Below, one piece after another: positions 42,411 to 53,200 of a stretch of DNA of 64,000 nucleotides (position 1 is its first letter; each line of letters opens with the position of its first letter). The notes under the pieces were generated by a model. That model had not been told where the DNA came from, did not search any database, and saw nothing but the letters and a program-made list of their open reading frames with translations. This DNA is from Mastigocoleus testarum BC008 (GTDB taxonomy: Bacteria > Cyanobacteriota > Cyanobacteriia > Cyanobacteriales > Nostocaceae), in NCBI RefSeq assembly GCF_001456025.1, contig NZ_LMTZ01000002.1:62001-126000 (forward strand). Direction: 5' to 3'. A program made the translations under genes and the position numbers.

Positions 42411-45080
42411 ATGACCGCAGAAGCCCAAAGGCTAGAAGAAAACCGAGAACGTAAAGCTTATTGGACCCGTTGGGGTCCTTACGTCAGCGAAAGACAGTGG
42501 GGAACGGTTAGAGAAGATTACAGTGAGGATGGCTCAGCTTGGGATTATTTTCCCCACAGTCAATCCTTATCTCGTGCTTACCGTTGGGGAGAAGATGGTA
42601 TTGCAGGTATCTGCGATAATCATCAGCATCTTTGCTTTGCTCTAGCTTTTTGGAACGAGCGAGACCCTATCATTAAAGAAAAAATGTTCGGTTTAACTGG
42701 TTCTCAGGGCAATCATGGGGAAGATGTTAAAGAGTATTACTTTTATCTCGATAATACTCCAACTCATTCTTACATGAAATATTTATATAAATATCCTCAA
42801 GGAGAATACCCTTATGCAGATTTAGTTGAAGAGAACCAACGCAGGGGCTTTAACGATCCAGAATACGAACTACTGGATACGGGAATTTTCGAGCGCGATC
42901 GCTATTTTGATATTTTTATTGAATATGCTAAAAATACTGACGAAGATATTTTAATTAAAGTTACAGCACATAATCGCGGCGATGAAGAGAAACCACTGCA
43001 TATATTGCCGACTCTATGGTTTCGCAATACTTGGTCTTGGTATAAAGATGCAGAAAAACCTAAATTAAAAGTTAGTTCTCAGAAGGATAACTACAGCATT
43101 ATTGAAGCATCGCACCATACCTTGGGAGAAAGATGGCTGTATTGCAATAGTCACGATGGATTGTTATTTACTGAAAATGAAAGCAACACTGAATTACTAT
43201 TCGGACAAAAAAACGTCTCACCCTATGTAAAAGACGGAATTAACAATTATGTCGTTAAGGGCGACAAAAATGCAGTCAACCCCGACAACATCGGTACTAA
43301 ATTTACCGCACATTATCAATTATCTATTCCCCCAGGAGAAAGCCGCAGTATTGAATTAAGGCTATGTAATTTTGATTCTTTGCAAAATCCTTTTGCTGAG
43401 TTTGAGGACATCTTTGAGCAAAGAAAACAAGAAGCCAATGAATTCTACCATTGGATTAATCCCCACGAAATATCAGAAGACCGGCGCAGAGTACAGCGAC
43501 AGGCTTTTGCAGGGATGTTATGGACCAAACAGTTTTATTATTATGTAATCGAAGATTGGTTACAGGGCGACCCCAGTACTGTTCCTCCACCAGAATCCCG
43601 TAAAAATGGCAGAAATTCAGAATGGAAGCATTTATTTAATGATGATATTATTTCCATGCCGGATAAATGGGAATATCCTTGGTATGCTGCTTGGGATTTA
43701 GCCTTTCATCTGATTCCTTTAGCTATAGTAGACCCCGACTACGCCAAACTACAATTATCTCGCCTAACTCGCGAATGGTACATGCATCCCAACGGACAAA
43801 TACCTGCCTACGAATGGGCGTTTAGCGATGTAAATCCTCCCGTAGAGGCTTGGGCTGCATGGCAGATATATACTTTAGAGCAAAAGTTTTGGGGACGCAA
43901 AGATACAGAATTTTTAGAACGTATCTTCCAGAAGTTACTGCTAAACTTTACCTGGTGGGTTAACCGCGAAGATGCAGAAGGGAATAACGTTTTTGAAGGT
44001 GGTTTTCTGGGTTTAGATAACATTGGGGTGTTTGATCGCAGTTCGGAATTACCTACAGGGGGACATCTAGAACAGGCAGATGCTACAAGCTGGATGGGAA
44101 TGTACTGTTTGGGAATGCTACATATTGCCCTAGAACTAGCACAGGAACGTCCCCCTTATGAAGATGTTGCAAGTAAATTCTTCGAACATTTTCTGTATAT
44201 CGCTGATGCGATGAATCATATTGGCGATGGTTTTGCTCTTTGGGATGAAGAAGATGGTTTTTATTACGATGCAATTAACTTCCCCGACGGCGAGCGACAT
44301 TTATTAAAAGTGCGATCGCTAGTTGGTTTAATTCCTCTGTTGGGAGTTAACGTTATCAAACCAGAAACCATTAAAAACTTACCAGGATTTAAAAAACGCT
44401 TGGAATGGTTTATTGATAATCGTCCCGATCTTAAAAAGAATGTCGCCTGTATGGTTACAGAGGGAATGGGTGCAAAAAGATTATTAGCTTTATGTTATGC
44501 CACACCCAGAAATGACGGCAAACCTAATAAATTACAACGTCTTCTTTCCTATATGTTTGATGAAGCCGAGTTTTTGAGTCCCTATGGTATCCGTTCGGTT
44601 TCTAAATATCACGAGCATAATCCTTTTGTTATGCACGTCAACGGTAATGAGTATCGAGTAGAATATCAACCAGCCGAATCCACTTCAGGAATGTTTGGTG
44701 GTAACTCAAACTGGCGCGGTCCGGTTTGGTTTCCCATTAATTATCTGTTATTGGAAGCTTTGCAAAACTTCCACGAATATCTAGGAGATGATTTTAAAGT
44801 TGAATTTCCTACAGGTTCGGGTAATTACGAAAATCTCGACAAAATCATTGTCGAACTTTCTGGGCGGATGACCAATATCTTTTTAAGAGATGATGCGGGT
44901 AAGCGTCCCGTATTTGGTGGTACAGAGAAATTTCAAAACGATCCGCACTGGCGCGACTATATTTACTTCCACGAATATTTTCACGGCGATAACGGTGCGG
45001 GTTTGGGTGCATCCCATCAAACAGGTTGGACGGGGGTTGTGGCTTACTTGATTCAGTTATGTGCGGAGAGTAAGCTGTAA
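42411..45080 (+). CDS. GH63-like (MGH1-type) glucosidase
   Basis: An 889-residue enzyme of the GH63/MGH1 glycoside-hydrolase type. The N-terminal beta-domain ([22 protein letters not shown]) is followed by an (alpha/alpha)6 barrel with [65 protein letters not shown] and [13 protein letters not shown]. These are the usual motifs of bacterial glucosidases annotated with GH63; relatives hydrolyse mannosylglycerate, glucosylglycerate or oligosaccharides. No signal peptide is visible, so it is cytosolic. TAAGGAGC ahead of ATG gives a good ribosome binding site. Upstream are the flavin reductase and SDR/NTF2 remnants; a cupin and lactonase lie downstream. Confidence 0.9.
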   Translation: MTAEAQRLEENRERKAYWTRWGPYVSERQWGTVREDYSEDGSAWDYFPHSQSLSRAYRWGEDGIAGICDNHQHLCFALAFWNERDPIIKEKMFGLTGSQGNHGEDVKEYYFYLDNTPTHSYMKYLYKYPQGEYPYADLVEENQRRGFNDPEYELLDTGIFERDRYFDIFIEYAKNTDEDILIKVTAHNRGDEEKPLHILPTLWFRNTWSWYKDAEKPKLKVSSQKDNYSIIEASHHTLGERWLYCNSHDGLLFTENESNTELLFGQKNVSPYVKDGINNYVVKGDKNAVNPDNIGTKFTAHYQLSIPPGESRSIELRLCNFDSLQNPFAEFEDIFEQRKQEANEFYHWINPHEISEDRRRVQRQAFAGMLWTKQFYYYVIEDWLQGDPSTVPPPESRKNGRNSEWKHLFNDDIISMPDKWEYPWYAAWDLAFHLIPLAIVDPDYAKLQLSRLTREWYMHPNGQIPAYEWAFSDVNPPVEAWAAWQIYTLEQKFWGRKDTEFLERIFQKLLLNFTWWVNREDAEGNNVFEGGFLGLDNIGVFDRSSELPTGGHLEQADATSWMGMYCLGMLHIALELAQERPPYEDVASKFFEHFLYIADAMNHIGDGFALWDEEDGFYYDAINFPDGERHLLKVRSLVGLIPLLGVNVIKPETIKNLPGFKKRLEWFIDNRPDLKKNVACMVTEGMGAKRLLALCYATPRNDGKPNKLQRLLSYMFDEAEFLSPYGIRSVSKYHEHNPFVMHVNGNEYRVEYQPAESTSGMFGGNSNWRGPVWFPINYLLLEALQNFHEYLGDDFKVEFPTGSGNYENLDKIIVELSGRMTNIFLRDDAGKRPVFGGTEKFQNDPHWRDYIYFHEYFHGDNGAGLGASHQTGWTGVVAYLIQLCAESKL

Positions 45081-45671
45081 AATAAGTCACACTGTATCCG
45101 CTTAATTACTCTTCATTAAATGTGCAGGGGGGAAGGGAGTAGCAGTGTGACCCAGCGATGACGCAAGTCGCCATTCGCCTGCGGTGCAGCCACCCCGCAA
45201 GATGGGAATGCGCACTGGTACCAAATCCGATTTTTAAAACCCCTTTATATTCTTTGGGATTTCCCCCCACACTTCCCACACCTCCCATACTTCCCTCTCT
45301 CATTCTCAAAAGGGGTAATTAACCCGGACGTAGTATGAGAGAGGGTGCAGGGGGAGAAAGAGTTTTCGGTTTTTCCACTCATTGATACTTCAGTTTGGTT
45401 ATTAGCATTAAGATAACAGCATCCTAGGCTCCACTTCCAATACTCTATTCCTTGATGGAGACAAAGAGATTATTCCAAAACTATTACCTTTGTTATTCCA
45501 AAACTAATACCTTTGTTAGAGTTAGCAAATCCTAAGTAATTGATAAAAACCAATATAGAGACAACCCTCTGGGTAACCTCCACAAAGCTAGCCTCAAGTA
45601 GCAAGTACTGAGCAGCAAACATCCAGTAATAAAATAAACTCTACCTTTTTGCTAATTAGGCAAAGAAAATA
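45081..45671. repeat. Repeat-bearing intergenic region
   Basis: A 591-base spacer with a CCCACACTTCCCACACCTCC-like heptamer tract at about 45263-45303 and a tandem duplication at about 45472-45520 in which ATTCCAAAACTA..ACCTTTG occurs twice. A GC-richer segment at 45130-45220 has no frame. No gene seen. Confidence 0.5.
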
Positions 45672-46139
45672 ATGAGCGATACTAAAGAAGAATCTAACCC
45701 GCCAAAGTTTATTTATTGGCACGTTTGGACAGATGATGATGGTGTCAGTCACCAAACTCGGTGCGAATTAACTAATTTTGAAAAAGAAAGCATGGGAGGG
45801 GATGCTGCACCCCAGTGGAATAACCGTTTACTTACTTCTGAATCTAAAATTGTTTTTGCCGAATTGCCGGTAGGATGGGTGGGAGAATGGCATGAAAATC
45901 CTCAACCCCAATGGATTATACCCCTATCAGGTAAATGGTTTGTAGAAACAATGGATGGTATACGGGTAGAGATGGGTGCGGGTGAGATTTCTTTTGGTGG
46001 AGATCAAAATACTCAACCCAACGCCGAAGGAAATCAAGGACATCTTTCTGGTACCGTGGGAGATGAGCCGGCAAAACTGATGATTATCCAGTTAGAGGGC
46101 GGTCGCTACGTGGAATTGCGACCAGGAGATTTTTCCTAG
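45672..46139 (+). CDS. Cupin-domain protein
   Basis: A 155-residue single-domain cupin-like protein. It has the strand pattern of the jelly-roll with GEWHENPQPQWIIPLSGKWFVE (first cupin motif, His present) and MGAGEISFGGD, then GHLSGTVGDEPAKLMIIQL (second motif). The canonical G(X)5HXH is only partly kept, so metal binding is plausible but not proven. It lies between the glucosidase and the SMP-30-like gene, with 46 bases to the latter, suggesting a shared transcript and a sugar-acid related role. Enzymatic activity unknown. Confidence 0.82.
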   Translation: MSDTKEESNPPKFIYWHVWTDDDGVSHQTRCELTNFEKESMGGDAAPQWNNRLLTSESKIVFAELPVGWVGEWHENPQPQWIIPLSGKWFVETMDGIRVEMGAGEISFGGDQNTQPNAEGNQGHLSGTVGDEPAKLMIIQLEGGRYVELRPGDFS

Positions 46140-46185
46140 CTTGAACTATATGACCCCTCATGAAAAATAATCGTACGTGTTTACT

Positions 46186-47082
46186 ATGGCACAGGTAATT
46201 GCAGTCTATGACCAACGCATGCATTCTTTAATCTCGGTTGACGCGAAACTAGAGAAAATTGCTGACGGTGCAAAACATAGCGAAGGACCCGTTTATTTTC
46301 CTGAAGATGATAGCGTTATTTGGAGCGATGTTACTGGTAATCGCTTGTTTCACTGGAGTGCCGAAGATGGAGTTAGTATAATTCGCGAGCCATCTCACTA
46401 TCAAAATGGTAATTATCGCGACTTAGAAGGACGTTTGGTTGCATGTTCCCACGGTCAAAGAGCAATTATCAGAAGAGAAAAAAATGGTGAATGGGTTGTA
46501 TTAGTAGACCGCTATCAAAATTATCGTTTAAATAGTCCTAACGATTTAGTTGTGAAAAGCGACGGTACAATCTGGTTTACCGACCCACCTTTTGGACTTA
46601 CTCAACCTGGCGAAGGATATGGTGGACAACAGGAACAAGCGGGTAGTTTTATCTATCGTTTTAACCCCAAAACGAGAGAGATAGACGCAGTTATCAAAGA
46701 AATGGAACGACCTAACGGACTTGCTTTTAGTCCAGATGAAAGTATTTTATATGTTTCGGATACTTCTGAAGTTAATTATCCCCAAGGTCATCATTACATT
46801 CGTGCTTACGACTTAGTAAATGAAAAGCAGGTAAAAAATAGTCGGGTATTTGCTGTTATCAAACCCGGACAACCCGATGGATTGAAGGTGGATAATTTTG
46901 GTAATATTTTTACCAGTTCTGCCGATAGTATACAAGTATATGCTCCTGATCGTACTTGTTTAGGTAAGATTTTTGTACCAGAAGTTTGTGCTAATCTTAC
47001 CTTCGGTGGTAGGGATGGTAAAAGGCTTTTTATTACTGCAGGAAGTTCTCTGTATGCGATCAATTTAAAAAAGAATAAGTAA
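46186..47082 (+). CDS. SMP-30/gluconolactonase-family enzyme
   Basis: A 298-residue six-bladed beta-propeller. Metal ligands typical of the family are visible: HSEGPVYFPEDD (Glu), RLNSPNDLVVKSDGTIWFTDPPFG (Asn, Asp), MERPNGLAFSPDESILYVSDTS (Asn, Asp) and KPGQPDGLKVDNFGNIFTSS. These bind a divalent cation and catalyse lactone hydrolysis of sugar or other lactones. I choose the ATG at 46186; a GTG nine bases upstream is possible. It ends a probable two-gene unit with the upstream cupin. The product could act on a lactone made by the former dehydrogenase now reduced to a remnant; this is inference. Confidence 0.9.
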   Translation: MAQVIAVYDQRMHSLISVDAKLEKIADGAKHSEGPVYFPEDDSVIWSDVTGNRLFHWSAEDGVSIIREPSHYQNGNYRDLEGRLVACSHGQRAIIRREKNGEWVVLVDRYQNYRLNSPNDLVVKSDGTIWFTDPPFGLTQPGEGYGGQQEQAGSFIYRFNPKTREIDAVIKEMERPNGLAFSPDESILYVSDTSEVNYPQGHHYIRAYDLVNEKQVKNSRVFAVIKPGQPDGLKVDNFGNIFTSSADSIQVYAPDRTCLGKIFVPEVCANLTFGGRDGKRLFITAGSSLYAINLKKNK

Positions 47083-47878
47083 TAGTGACTGCATACGAGT
47101 TTAACTTTCCCGCAAGTCTTTGTTTTTATCGATCTACTTATATATCAATAGAAATCATATTTGATTTGTGAGCAGATAAATCCTGTAAAGACCTTACAGA
47201 GCTTGTGACATCAGCGTTAGCATCTGCAAAGTTTTTACAATATTGCTCATCATAAATAATTTGGGATTACTAAATCTATTTAATTTATTAACATCACAAC
47301 GAAATAAGTGACTGAAATCCTCTGATAATTGCGATCTAAATCACAGTTGAATTCACAAAAATAATATTTATATCAACATTATTTAAATATTACATTAGCG
47401 ATAAATTACTAACAGTAAAAAAAATAGTTTTTATCCGAAATAGGGAAAGAACAACCTGTAGATAAATTTGTTGTAAAAGAATAATGCAAACTTAGAAAAA
47501 AAAAGCAAATTCAGAAAAATAATTACCTCTACCTTTTGGTCTATATTTCTAGATAAACGCAATTTTGCATTACCTATCACTTTTCAACTGGTTGGAAATC
47601 AATTTTAATATTCAGTTATACAAGCTAATTGGTATTGCCTAATCAAAATTTATGACCTCTGAAACTTTAATACTTAATGATTAACTGCGAACTAAACGAC
47701 CTTAAAATACAACTTAATCAGAGGATTTCAGAGGATTAAACGTAATATTTTTTGGACTATTACTCTTCATTGAAATAAGTAATATTTTCATGAAAGTGCA
47801 TATCAGTTACCAGGTATCTATTAATGGCATTAGTGTGTATCTCTTTGATTTTTTCGCTGCCCACACAGTATTAATTTT
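47083..47878. other. 796-base intergenic region with distant inverted repeats
   Basis: No open frame of coding character. CTGAAATCCTCTGAT at 47312-47326 and its exact reverse complement at 47717-47731 bracket 420 bases (see the element entry). The last 150 bases form the promoter region for the LuxR-type gene; no Shine-Dalgarno is visible near 47879. Confidence 0.45.
47312..47731. mobile_element. Possible non-autonomous element with 15-bp inverted termini
   Basis: Perfect 15-bp inverted repeats 420 bases apart, enclosing AT-rich DNA without a frame. No convincing target duplication is visible at the flanks. Termini of this length are unlikely by chance in a short spacer, but they may also be a paired regulatory site. 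Tentative. Confidence 0.35.
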
Positions 47879-48520
47879 ATGGTGAATGATATGATTAATG
47901 TCTCAAAGATATCAAAAGACATAACAAAAGAAAATTATTCTTCAGTCAAAATTGACAGTGTGAATTATCTAGAGACAGATTTTTTACAAAAGATAATTGA
48001 AAATTTGGCAGATGGGATATTAATTTTGAGCAAAACTGGTAGTATACTTTATGCCAACAAAGATGCAGATCATATTTGCTATCAGTTAAATCAATTTTTA
48101 AACAGCAAAAACTTAATTCCACCCAATATCTGGTATCTTTGCGAATCTTTAATTGAAAGTCACAGTTTGTTTCCCGATAAAAATCTTATTCTCTCAGATG
48201 AGATCAACATTGATAAATCAACAATATTACGCATCAGAGTCAGATGGCTCAATTTAGATAAATTTAATAATTCATGCTTATTAGTTACAATTGAAAATAG
48301 ATATGAATCCTTAAAAAATGCAGCCCTTGCAGAAGTAAAACAATATGATTTAACTCAACGAGAAGGGGAAATTTGGTTATTACATCGAGCTAATTACACT
48401 TATAAGGAAATTGCCGAGCAACTTTACATAACTATAAACACTGTTAAAAAACATATGAAAAATATTCATGCTAAACGACAACATTTGTTCAATAGCATCC
48501 ACGAACGGCATTTTTTCTAA
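47879..48520 (+). CDS. LuxR-type transcriptional regulator with PAS-like domain
   Basis: A 213-residue regulator. Residues about 35-130 resemble a PAS fold (IIENLADGILILSKTGSILYAN). The C-terminus is a LuxR/GerE helix-turn-helix: LTQREGEIWLLHRANYTYKEIAEQLYITINTVKKHMKNIHAK. This is typical of cyanobacterial PAS-HTH proteins. It has no receiver domain, so the PAS part presumably senses a small ligand or redox state. It stands alone after an 800-base spacer. The target genes are unknown; neighbouring sodN/sodX are possible but not supported by any motif. Confidence 0.85.
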   Translation: MVNDMINVSKISKDITKENYSSVKIDSVNYLETDFLQKIIENLADGILILSKTGSILYANKDADHICYQLNQFLNSKNLIPPNIWYLCESLIESHSLFPDKNLILSDEINIDKSTILRIRVRWLNLDKFNNSCLLVTIENRYESLKNAALAEVKQYDLTQREGEIWLLHRANYTYKEIAEQLYITINTVKKHMKNIHAKRQHLFNSIHERHFF

Positions 48521-48716
48521 AAGGTTATATTTTTTTGGGATTTTGTAAAACTGTATTTACTCCTTTCAGAAGTTCTATATCAGAAACACGTGTAACTATG
48601 CACCATCTCAAGGATAGAAATTGTGAAGATTAACTTGTGAATGAGTTTATAATTTCTACCTTGAGATAGTGTCAGATTCGCAAATAATCTTAAGTAAGGA
48701 TAGCGCTAGTCATAAA

Positions 48717-48926
48717 CTAATAAAAAACCTCATTTTCAATTCCACGCCACCATTCACCTAAATTCATTAAATCTTGGTAAATTTCTTCAAGTTGCTGTAA
48801 ATATTCATCCTCAGAAAGTGTAGCTCGACGTTCCTGTAATTTTTTAAGTCTGAGTTGTACTAACAGCCAAGGTTTAGATATACCATTAGTTTCTTCTATG
48901 AATTGGGCTAGTTCTTTGCTATCCAT
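48717..48926 (-). CDS. Small conserved-looking helical protein
   Basis: A 69-residue, mainly helical, charged protein (FIEETNGISKPWLLVQLRLKK... in sections, then LSEDEYLQQLEEIYQDLMNLGEWWRGIENEVF). The tidy composition and tryptophan-rich C-terminus (GEWWRG) support a real gene. I believe similar short proteins occur in related cyanobacteria, without a known role. It lies convergent to the LuxR gene and divergent from sodN. Confidence 0.62.
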   Translation of the reverse strand: MDSKELAQFIEETNGISKPWLLVQLRLKKLQERRATLSEDEYLQQLEEIYQDLMNLGEWWRGIENEVFY

Positions 48927-49244
48927 CTTTTTTATTTAACAAAGTATTAACATCTAGACTGTTCTCATATCACTATTAAATAGAAATACGATTAACAATA
49001 AAAGAGGGCTAACCGATCGCTAATTAAATTTAGTTATTAACATCGAACTTTTTGTCGATCGCTGGTACTATCTATCCTTAGTCTCTGGAATTTATTTAGC
49101 CTTAGGCTGGGTTGCTAGGCAACCCGAATCACACTAAGCTATATGGGGTGAGGGGGGATACTGAGTTACGGTAAGCCCAAAGCTCCATCAACCCTGCACC
49201 AACCGTTCTATGCATCTTCAAAGATAAACAAATCCGTAAATACC
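48927..49244. promoter_or_regulatory. sodN upstream region with hairpin
   Basis: A 318-base region containing two GATCGC sites, a GGGTTGC/GCAACCC hairpin with a TAG loop at 49109-49125, and a GC-richer leader to the start of sodN. The hairpin lies about 120 bases before the start codon. A nickel or redox regulator site is conceivable, but no known operator is recognised. Confidence 0.4.
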
Positions 49245-49718
49245 ATGTTCAAGAAAATTGCTACCAGATTAAAAGATTGGTTCCCCGCACAAGAAGTACA
49301 CGCTCACTGTGATGGTCCCTGCGGTGTTTACGATCCTGCTTCTGCAAGAATTACAGCTGAAGCAGTCCTCTCAATGACTAAAAAAATTTTAGCTCTGGAA
49401 GTTCCTGCAAGCGGCGATACCGCAGCAATGGTTGCTTACAACAATACTTTGTCTCGCTACATTGCAATTAAGGAAGAACAAGCTCAAAAAACCAAAGATG
49501 ATTTACTAATTTTGTGGACTGATTATTTCAAACCAGTACATTTAGAAAAATACCCCGACCTACACGATACTTTCTGGAAAGCTGCAAAACTTTGCTCTGC
49601 TTGTAAAGTAGAAGTAAGTCAACAACATGCAGAAGAACTCATGGCTGCTGTTGAAAAAATCCACAATATGTTCTGGGCTACCAAAGACCGTAACGTTGCT
49701 TGGTACAAAGCTAGCTAG
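49245..49718 (+). CDS. sodN: Nickel superoxide dismutase
   Basis: A 157-residue NiSOD precursor. The N-terminal pro-sequence of 20 residues ends VHA and is followed by the nickel hook HCDGPCGVYDP; after cleavage the His1, Cys2 and Cys6 ligands are residues 21, 22 and 26. The rest is the four-helix bundle (SARITAEAVLSMTKKILAL; KYPDLHDTFWKAAKLCSACK). The enzyme dismutates superoxide as a hexamer. The gene precedes its maturation protease sodX by 85 bases. All key residues are present and length is normal. Confidence 0.97.
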   Translation: MFKKIATRLKDWFPAQEVHAHCDGPCGVYDPASARITAEAVLSMTKKILALEVPASGDTAAMVAYNNTLSRYIAIKEEQAQKTKDDLLILWTDYFKPVHLEKYPDLHDTFWKAAKLCSACKVEVSQQHAEELMAAVEKIHNMFWATKDRNVAWYKAS

Positions 49719-49803
49719 AGCACAGTTAAGAAAATCTAGTAGTTTGAGGCTAATATAGTAAATTATTGTTTCGATTAAGCTATTTTATTGGTGTAAATAG
49801 GGG

Positions 49804-50148
49804 ATGAAAGAGGAATTAGCAGTTGCAAACAAATTATTACTGCTAATACTGGGAAAGCGAAAGCGACTACGAGTAACTGGTCCCTCCATGATTCCTCTAC
49901 TCCAACCCGGAGAAGAAATTTTATTCGATCCCAAAGCTTATCGACATTCATTTCCTCTTATTGGTGATGTTGTTGTTGCACAACATCCGTACCAAGGAAA
50001 GCAAATAGTGAAGCGAGTGGCTTTGGTACTTGAAGATGGTTCTTGCTTTCTCGAAGGCGACAACCCCAATGCAAGTACCGATAGCCGCTCTTATGGTTTT
50101 ATACCCTTAAGCAAAATTATCGGTCGCGTAACCTGTAAGTTTCCTTAG
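49804..50148 (+). CDS. sodX: Nickel-type SOD maturation protease (S26-like)
   Basis: A 114-residue protein of the signal-peptidase S24/S26 fold. The catalytic Ser is in RVTGPSMIPLLQPGEEIL, and the Lys is probably in GKQIVKRVALVLEDGS. It has a GDNPNASTDSRSYG motif near the C-terminus. SodX-type peptidases remove the NiSOD pro-sequence to expose His1. The gene lies 85 bases after sodN and is convergent with tamB. Confidence 0.95.
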   Translation: MKEELAVANKLLLLILGKRKRLRVTGPSMIPLLQPGEEILFDPKAYRHSFPLIGDVVVAQHPYQGKQIVKRVALVLEDGSCFLEGDNPNASTDSRSYGFIPLSKIIGRVTCKFP

Positions 50149-50158
50149 CAGGGGATTT

Positions 50159-50226
50159 GTGATAGCACTGCGTCCCCAATCGCCAATCCCCAGTCGCCAG
50201 TCCCTAGTCGCCAATCCCCAATCCCC
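50159..50226. repeat. CCCCAAT/CGCCAAT heptamer repeat between convergent genes
   Basis: About nine degenerate heptamers (CCCCAAT, CGCCAAT, CCCCAGT, CGCCAGT) fill the gap between sodX and tamB. It is non-coding and belongs to the STRR class. Confidence 0.75.
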
Positions 50227-50232
50227 TCCCAC

Positions 50233-53200
50233 TCAAAAGCGTCTTTGATATTCCACGAAAACCCGCGTATCATCAAATAAATTGGTAGACCCACGCAAAC
50301 GAACTCGATCGTTGACTCGATAGTTAACTCCCCATTGGAACGGGTCATCATCGGTTAAGATTTTGATTCCGGAAACGGAGATTTTTTTAGTTATATCAAT
50401 TCCAGCTTCCGCAGCAATTTCTAAACTAGAGTAGTTTCTTCCTGCTTCGCGGTCTTCAGAAATAATAGTGGGAAATACCCGAAATTCACTCAAACCAAAA
50501 GCGGTACCAATTTCATTGAATGTTGATTGCAGATTATTGAATACTGCTGAACCGGCGATATTAATTAAACCCAAGGTACTTTCACCCCGTCCCTGAGTAT
50601 TGACAAACCCGCCACCAAGCAAAGATACTATCTCTGTTTTGCTACGAGCAGGACTGCTGGTTAATTCTAAATTTTCTTTGAGTTTACTTGCTGGTCCTTC
50701 AATATTCGCTTCTACACGCACGCTTTCCAACGCTGACAAACCTGTAATATTTTCCCTGCTCAATTTAGTAGTTTGAATTGTATCCAAAACCTTCGCAAAC
50801 AAATGAATATCTAAATCGGGGTCGTTTGGTCGGTTTTTTCTGAAAGTTGCTGTATTCTTTTCACCGCGAGCCAATTTAAATTGGGTGGTAAACAGATTAA
50901 CGTTACCTTTCTTTAAACTAATTTTTCCTTCAGGTATGGGTTTTTCTAAGGAACCAGTAAGGTTTAATTCCCCAGTGGCTTTAAAGTTTAAAATTGGCGG
51001 ACGAGCGATTTCAAGGTTTTTACCCAAAGTTAGTTGCAAATTGTTAAACCTGGTGACTGATTCTCCGTTTACTATTTCATCTGGTTTATTTGATTTTAAA
51101 GTTGAAAAAACAAAACTATCGTTAACAGAGTTAACCGCTTCGCTAGATTCAGCAAGTAATACTTTTCCATTACTTAGTTCTACTTTTCCTCCCACCTTCG
51201 GGTCAAAGATTGAACCTGTTATTTCTAAACCGCCACTCACACCTCCTTCGTAAAGACCTTTCATATTTAAAGTTAATTTTTCTAGGTCAATTTTGAGAGG
51301 GTTTTCTATTTGAGTTTGCAAATCATTAAATATGGGAATTACTCCTACCGCAGCAATTTTTCCTTTACTAAATTGACCCTGGAGATTATTGACAATAACG
51401 CGGTCAAAATCAAAATCAATATTTCCCGTTACTCCCGTAATTTTTTCTGGTAAAGCTTGAGCAGAAAAAGTTGCATTTTCAATTTTTGCTAAACCAATTG
51501 CTTCTGGCTTTTCTAAAGTTCCACGTACAGAAACATCAATTTTTCCTTTACCTTCCTCAAAAGTTAATCGGTCGGTAAATAAATTTAATAAAGCTAATCC
51601 CCGGTCTTTTACCTGCAAATCCAGTTGGATGTTTTTGTTCTCGGAAGCAAAGGTACTCTCGTGTAGTTGATAAGGGACGCTACCTTTAATCCGCACCGGT
51701 TCTTCACTGGTAATTGCAACGTCGCTACCAAAATTCAAACGTCCGTTAGAATAACTAAAACTAGCACTAGCTGAATGTAATCCTTGCTGATTGAGATAAC
51801 CATCGGTAATTTCCAATTCTCCACGGGCTTGGGGATTTTCTACGCTACCACTTAATGCTGCTGTGGCGTTGATATTACCATTTAAACTAATTGGTAATTC
51901 CACAAAGTTATTCAGCATCTGCAAGGGGAAATTATTTACCTTCAATTGACCAAACTGTTCGGTACCGCCAATGTTACCGGTAAAAGCTACTAATTGGTTT
52001 TTCGATTCAACCCGTAATGGTCGTAGTTGTAAAATTCCCCGGTCAAGTTTACCTTGAGCAATAATCTGTTCAAAATTGTAAAAGCGACCTGGTTGGTTTT
52101 TCTTACCCCAAGCAAAATCCTGACCTTGAAAATTGAATTCAACTTTTGGCTCTTTAGTTGTAAGAGTATCAATTTTTATCTTCGTATCAAAAGTTCCCTT
52201 TAAATCTGCAATTTTTGGTAAGGGAGAAGCATCCCGTTCCTGTTGTTTCTGTCGGTTTAAGCGTTCTTTAACTTCGGAAAATCGTTGTAGTTGCGTGTAT
52301 AAGGATTGATTTGCTAAACCTACAACTTGAGTTTCACCAAGCTCAGCAGCTTTACCGTAAGTAGGTCGATTAAAACCACGTTGAAAATCTTCTAGCTCAA
52401 ATAACTGAAAAGCTGCTAAAACATCTTGAGCTTTTCCTTGATTGACATTAATCTCACCTTGTAGCCGTGGTCCTTGGTTTCCTTGAATGATGGTACCGAC
52501 AGCTTCATATTTACTCTTATTTTTTATAAAACTGCTGTTTTTTAAGGTTATTTTATTTCGATCTAAGTTAAACTTTGCTAAAAGGCGATCGCCCTCAATT
52601 CTACCAATTTGTGGCCGGTCGATTGTCAAATCACCTGTGGTTGCAAAAGTTTTTTTGTTAACCTGAAAATTTCCACTTAAGGAACCAGCAACACTTCCAG
52701 GTCCAACCATACTGGTCGGTGGTAAATTTAAATTAAAAAGTTTTAAAGGGATTTTTTCTGTCTTGATTGCTAAATTGTTTCCACGTAATTTTCCAGATGC
52801 AAAGGCTTGGTTGTGACGCATTGAAAAGGAGCGCGGTTGCTGATTTCGATCCAAATCAAAGGCAATACGGTCATTTTGACCCGCTACATTTAAATTTAAG
52901 CCACCCCCAGATGCGGCTTGAATACTTCCATGTAATAAAGGTTCAAAATCTAATTGGTTTACTCGTAAATCTTTAACGCTTACTTGACCTCGAACATTGG
53001 GGACAGGTAACTTTCCTGTTACTTTACCCTGGAAATCAGCTTTACCTGCAACTCGAACTACTTTGGGCAGATTTAAAGGCAAGGAATTTAAATCATAATC
53101 TTTTGCAGTAATATCAAGATTTAAATTCGTAATTTCTGGCATTCCGCCTGTCTCTGCATTCGCCGATATATATCCCTTAGCACTAAAACCGGGAGCCTCG

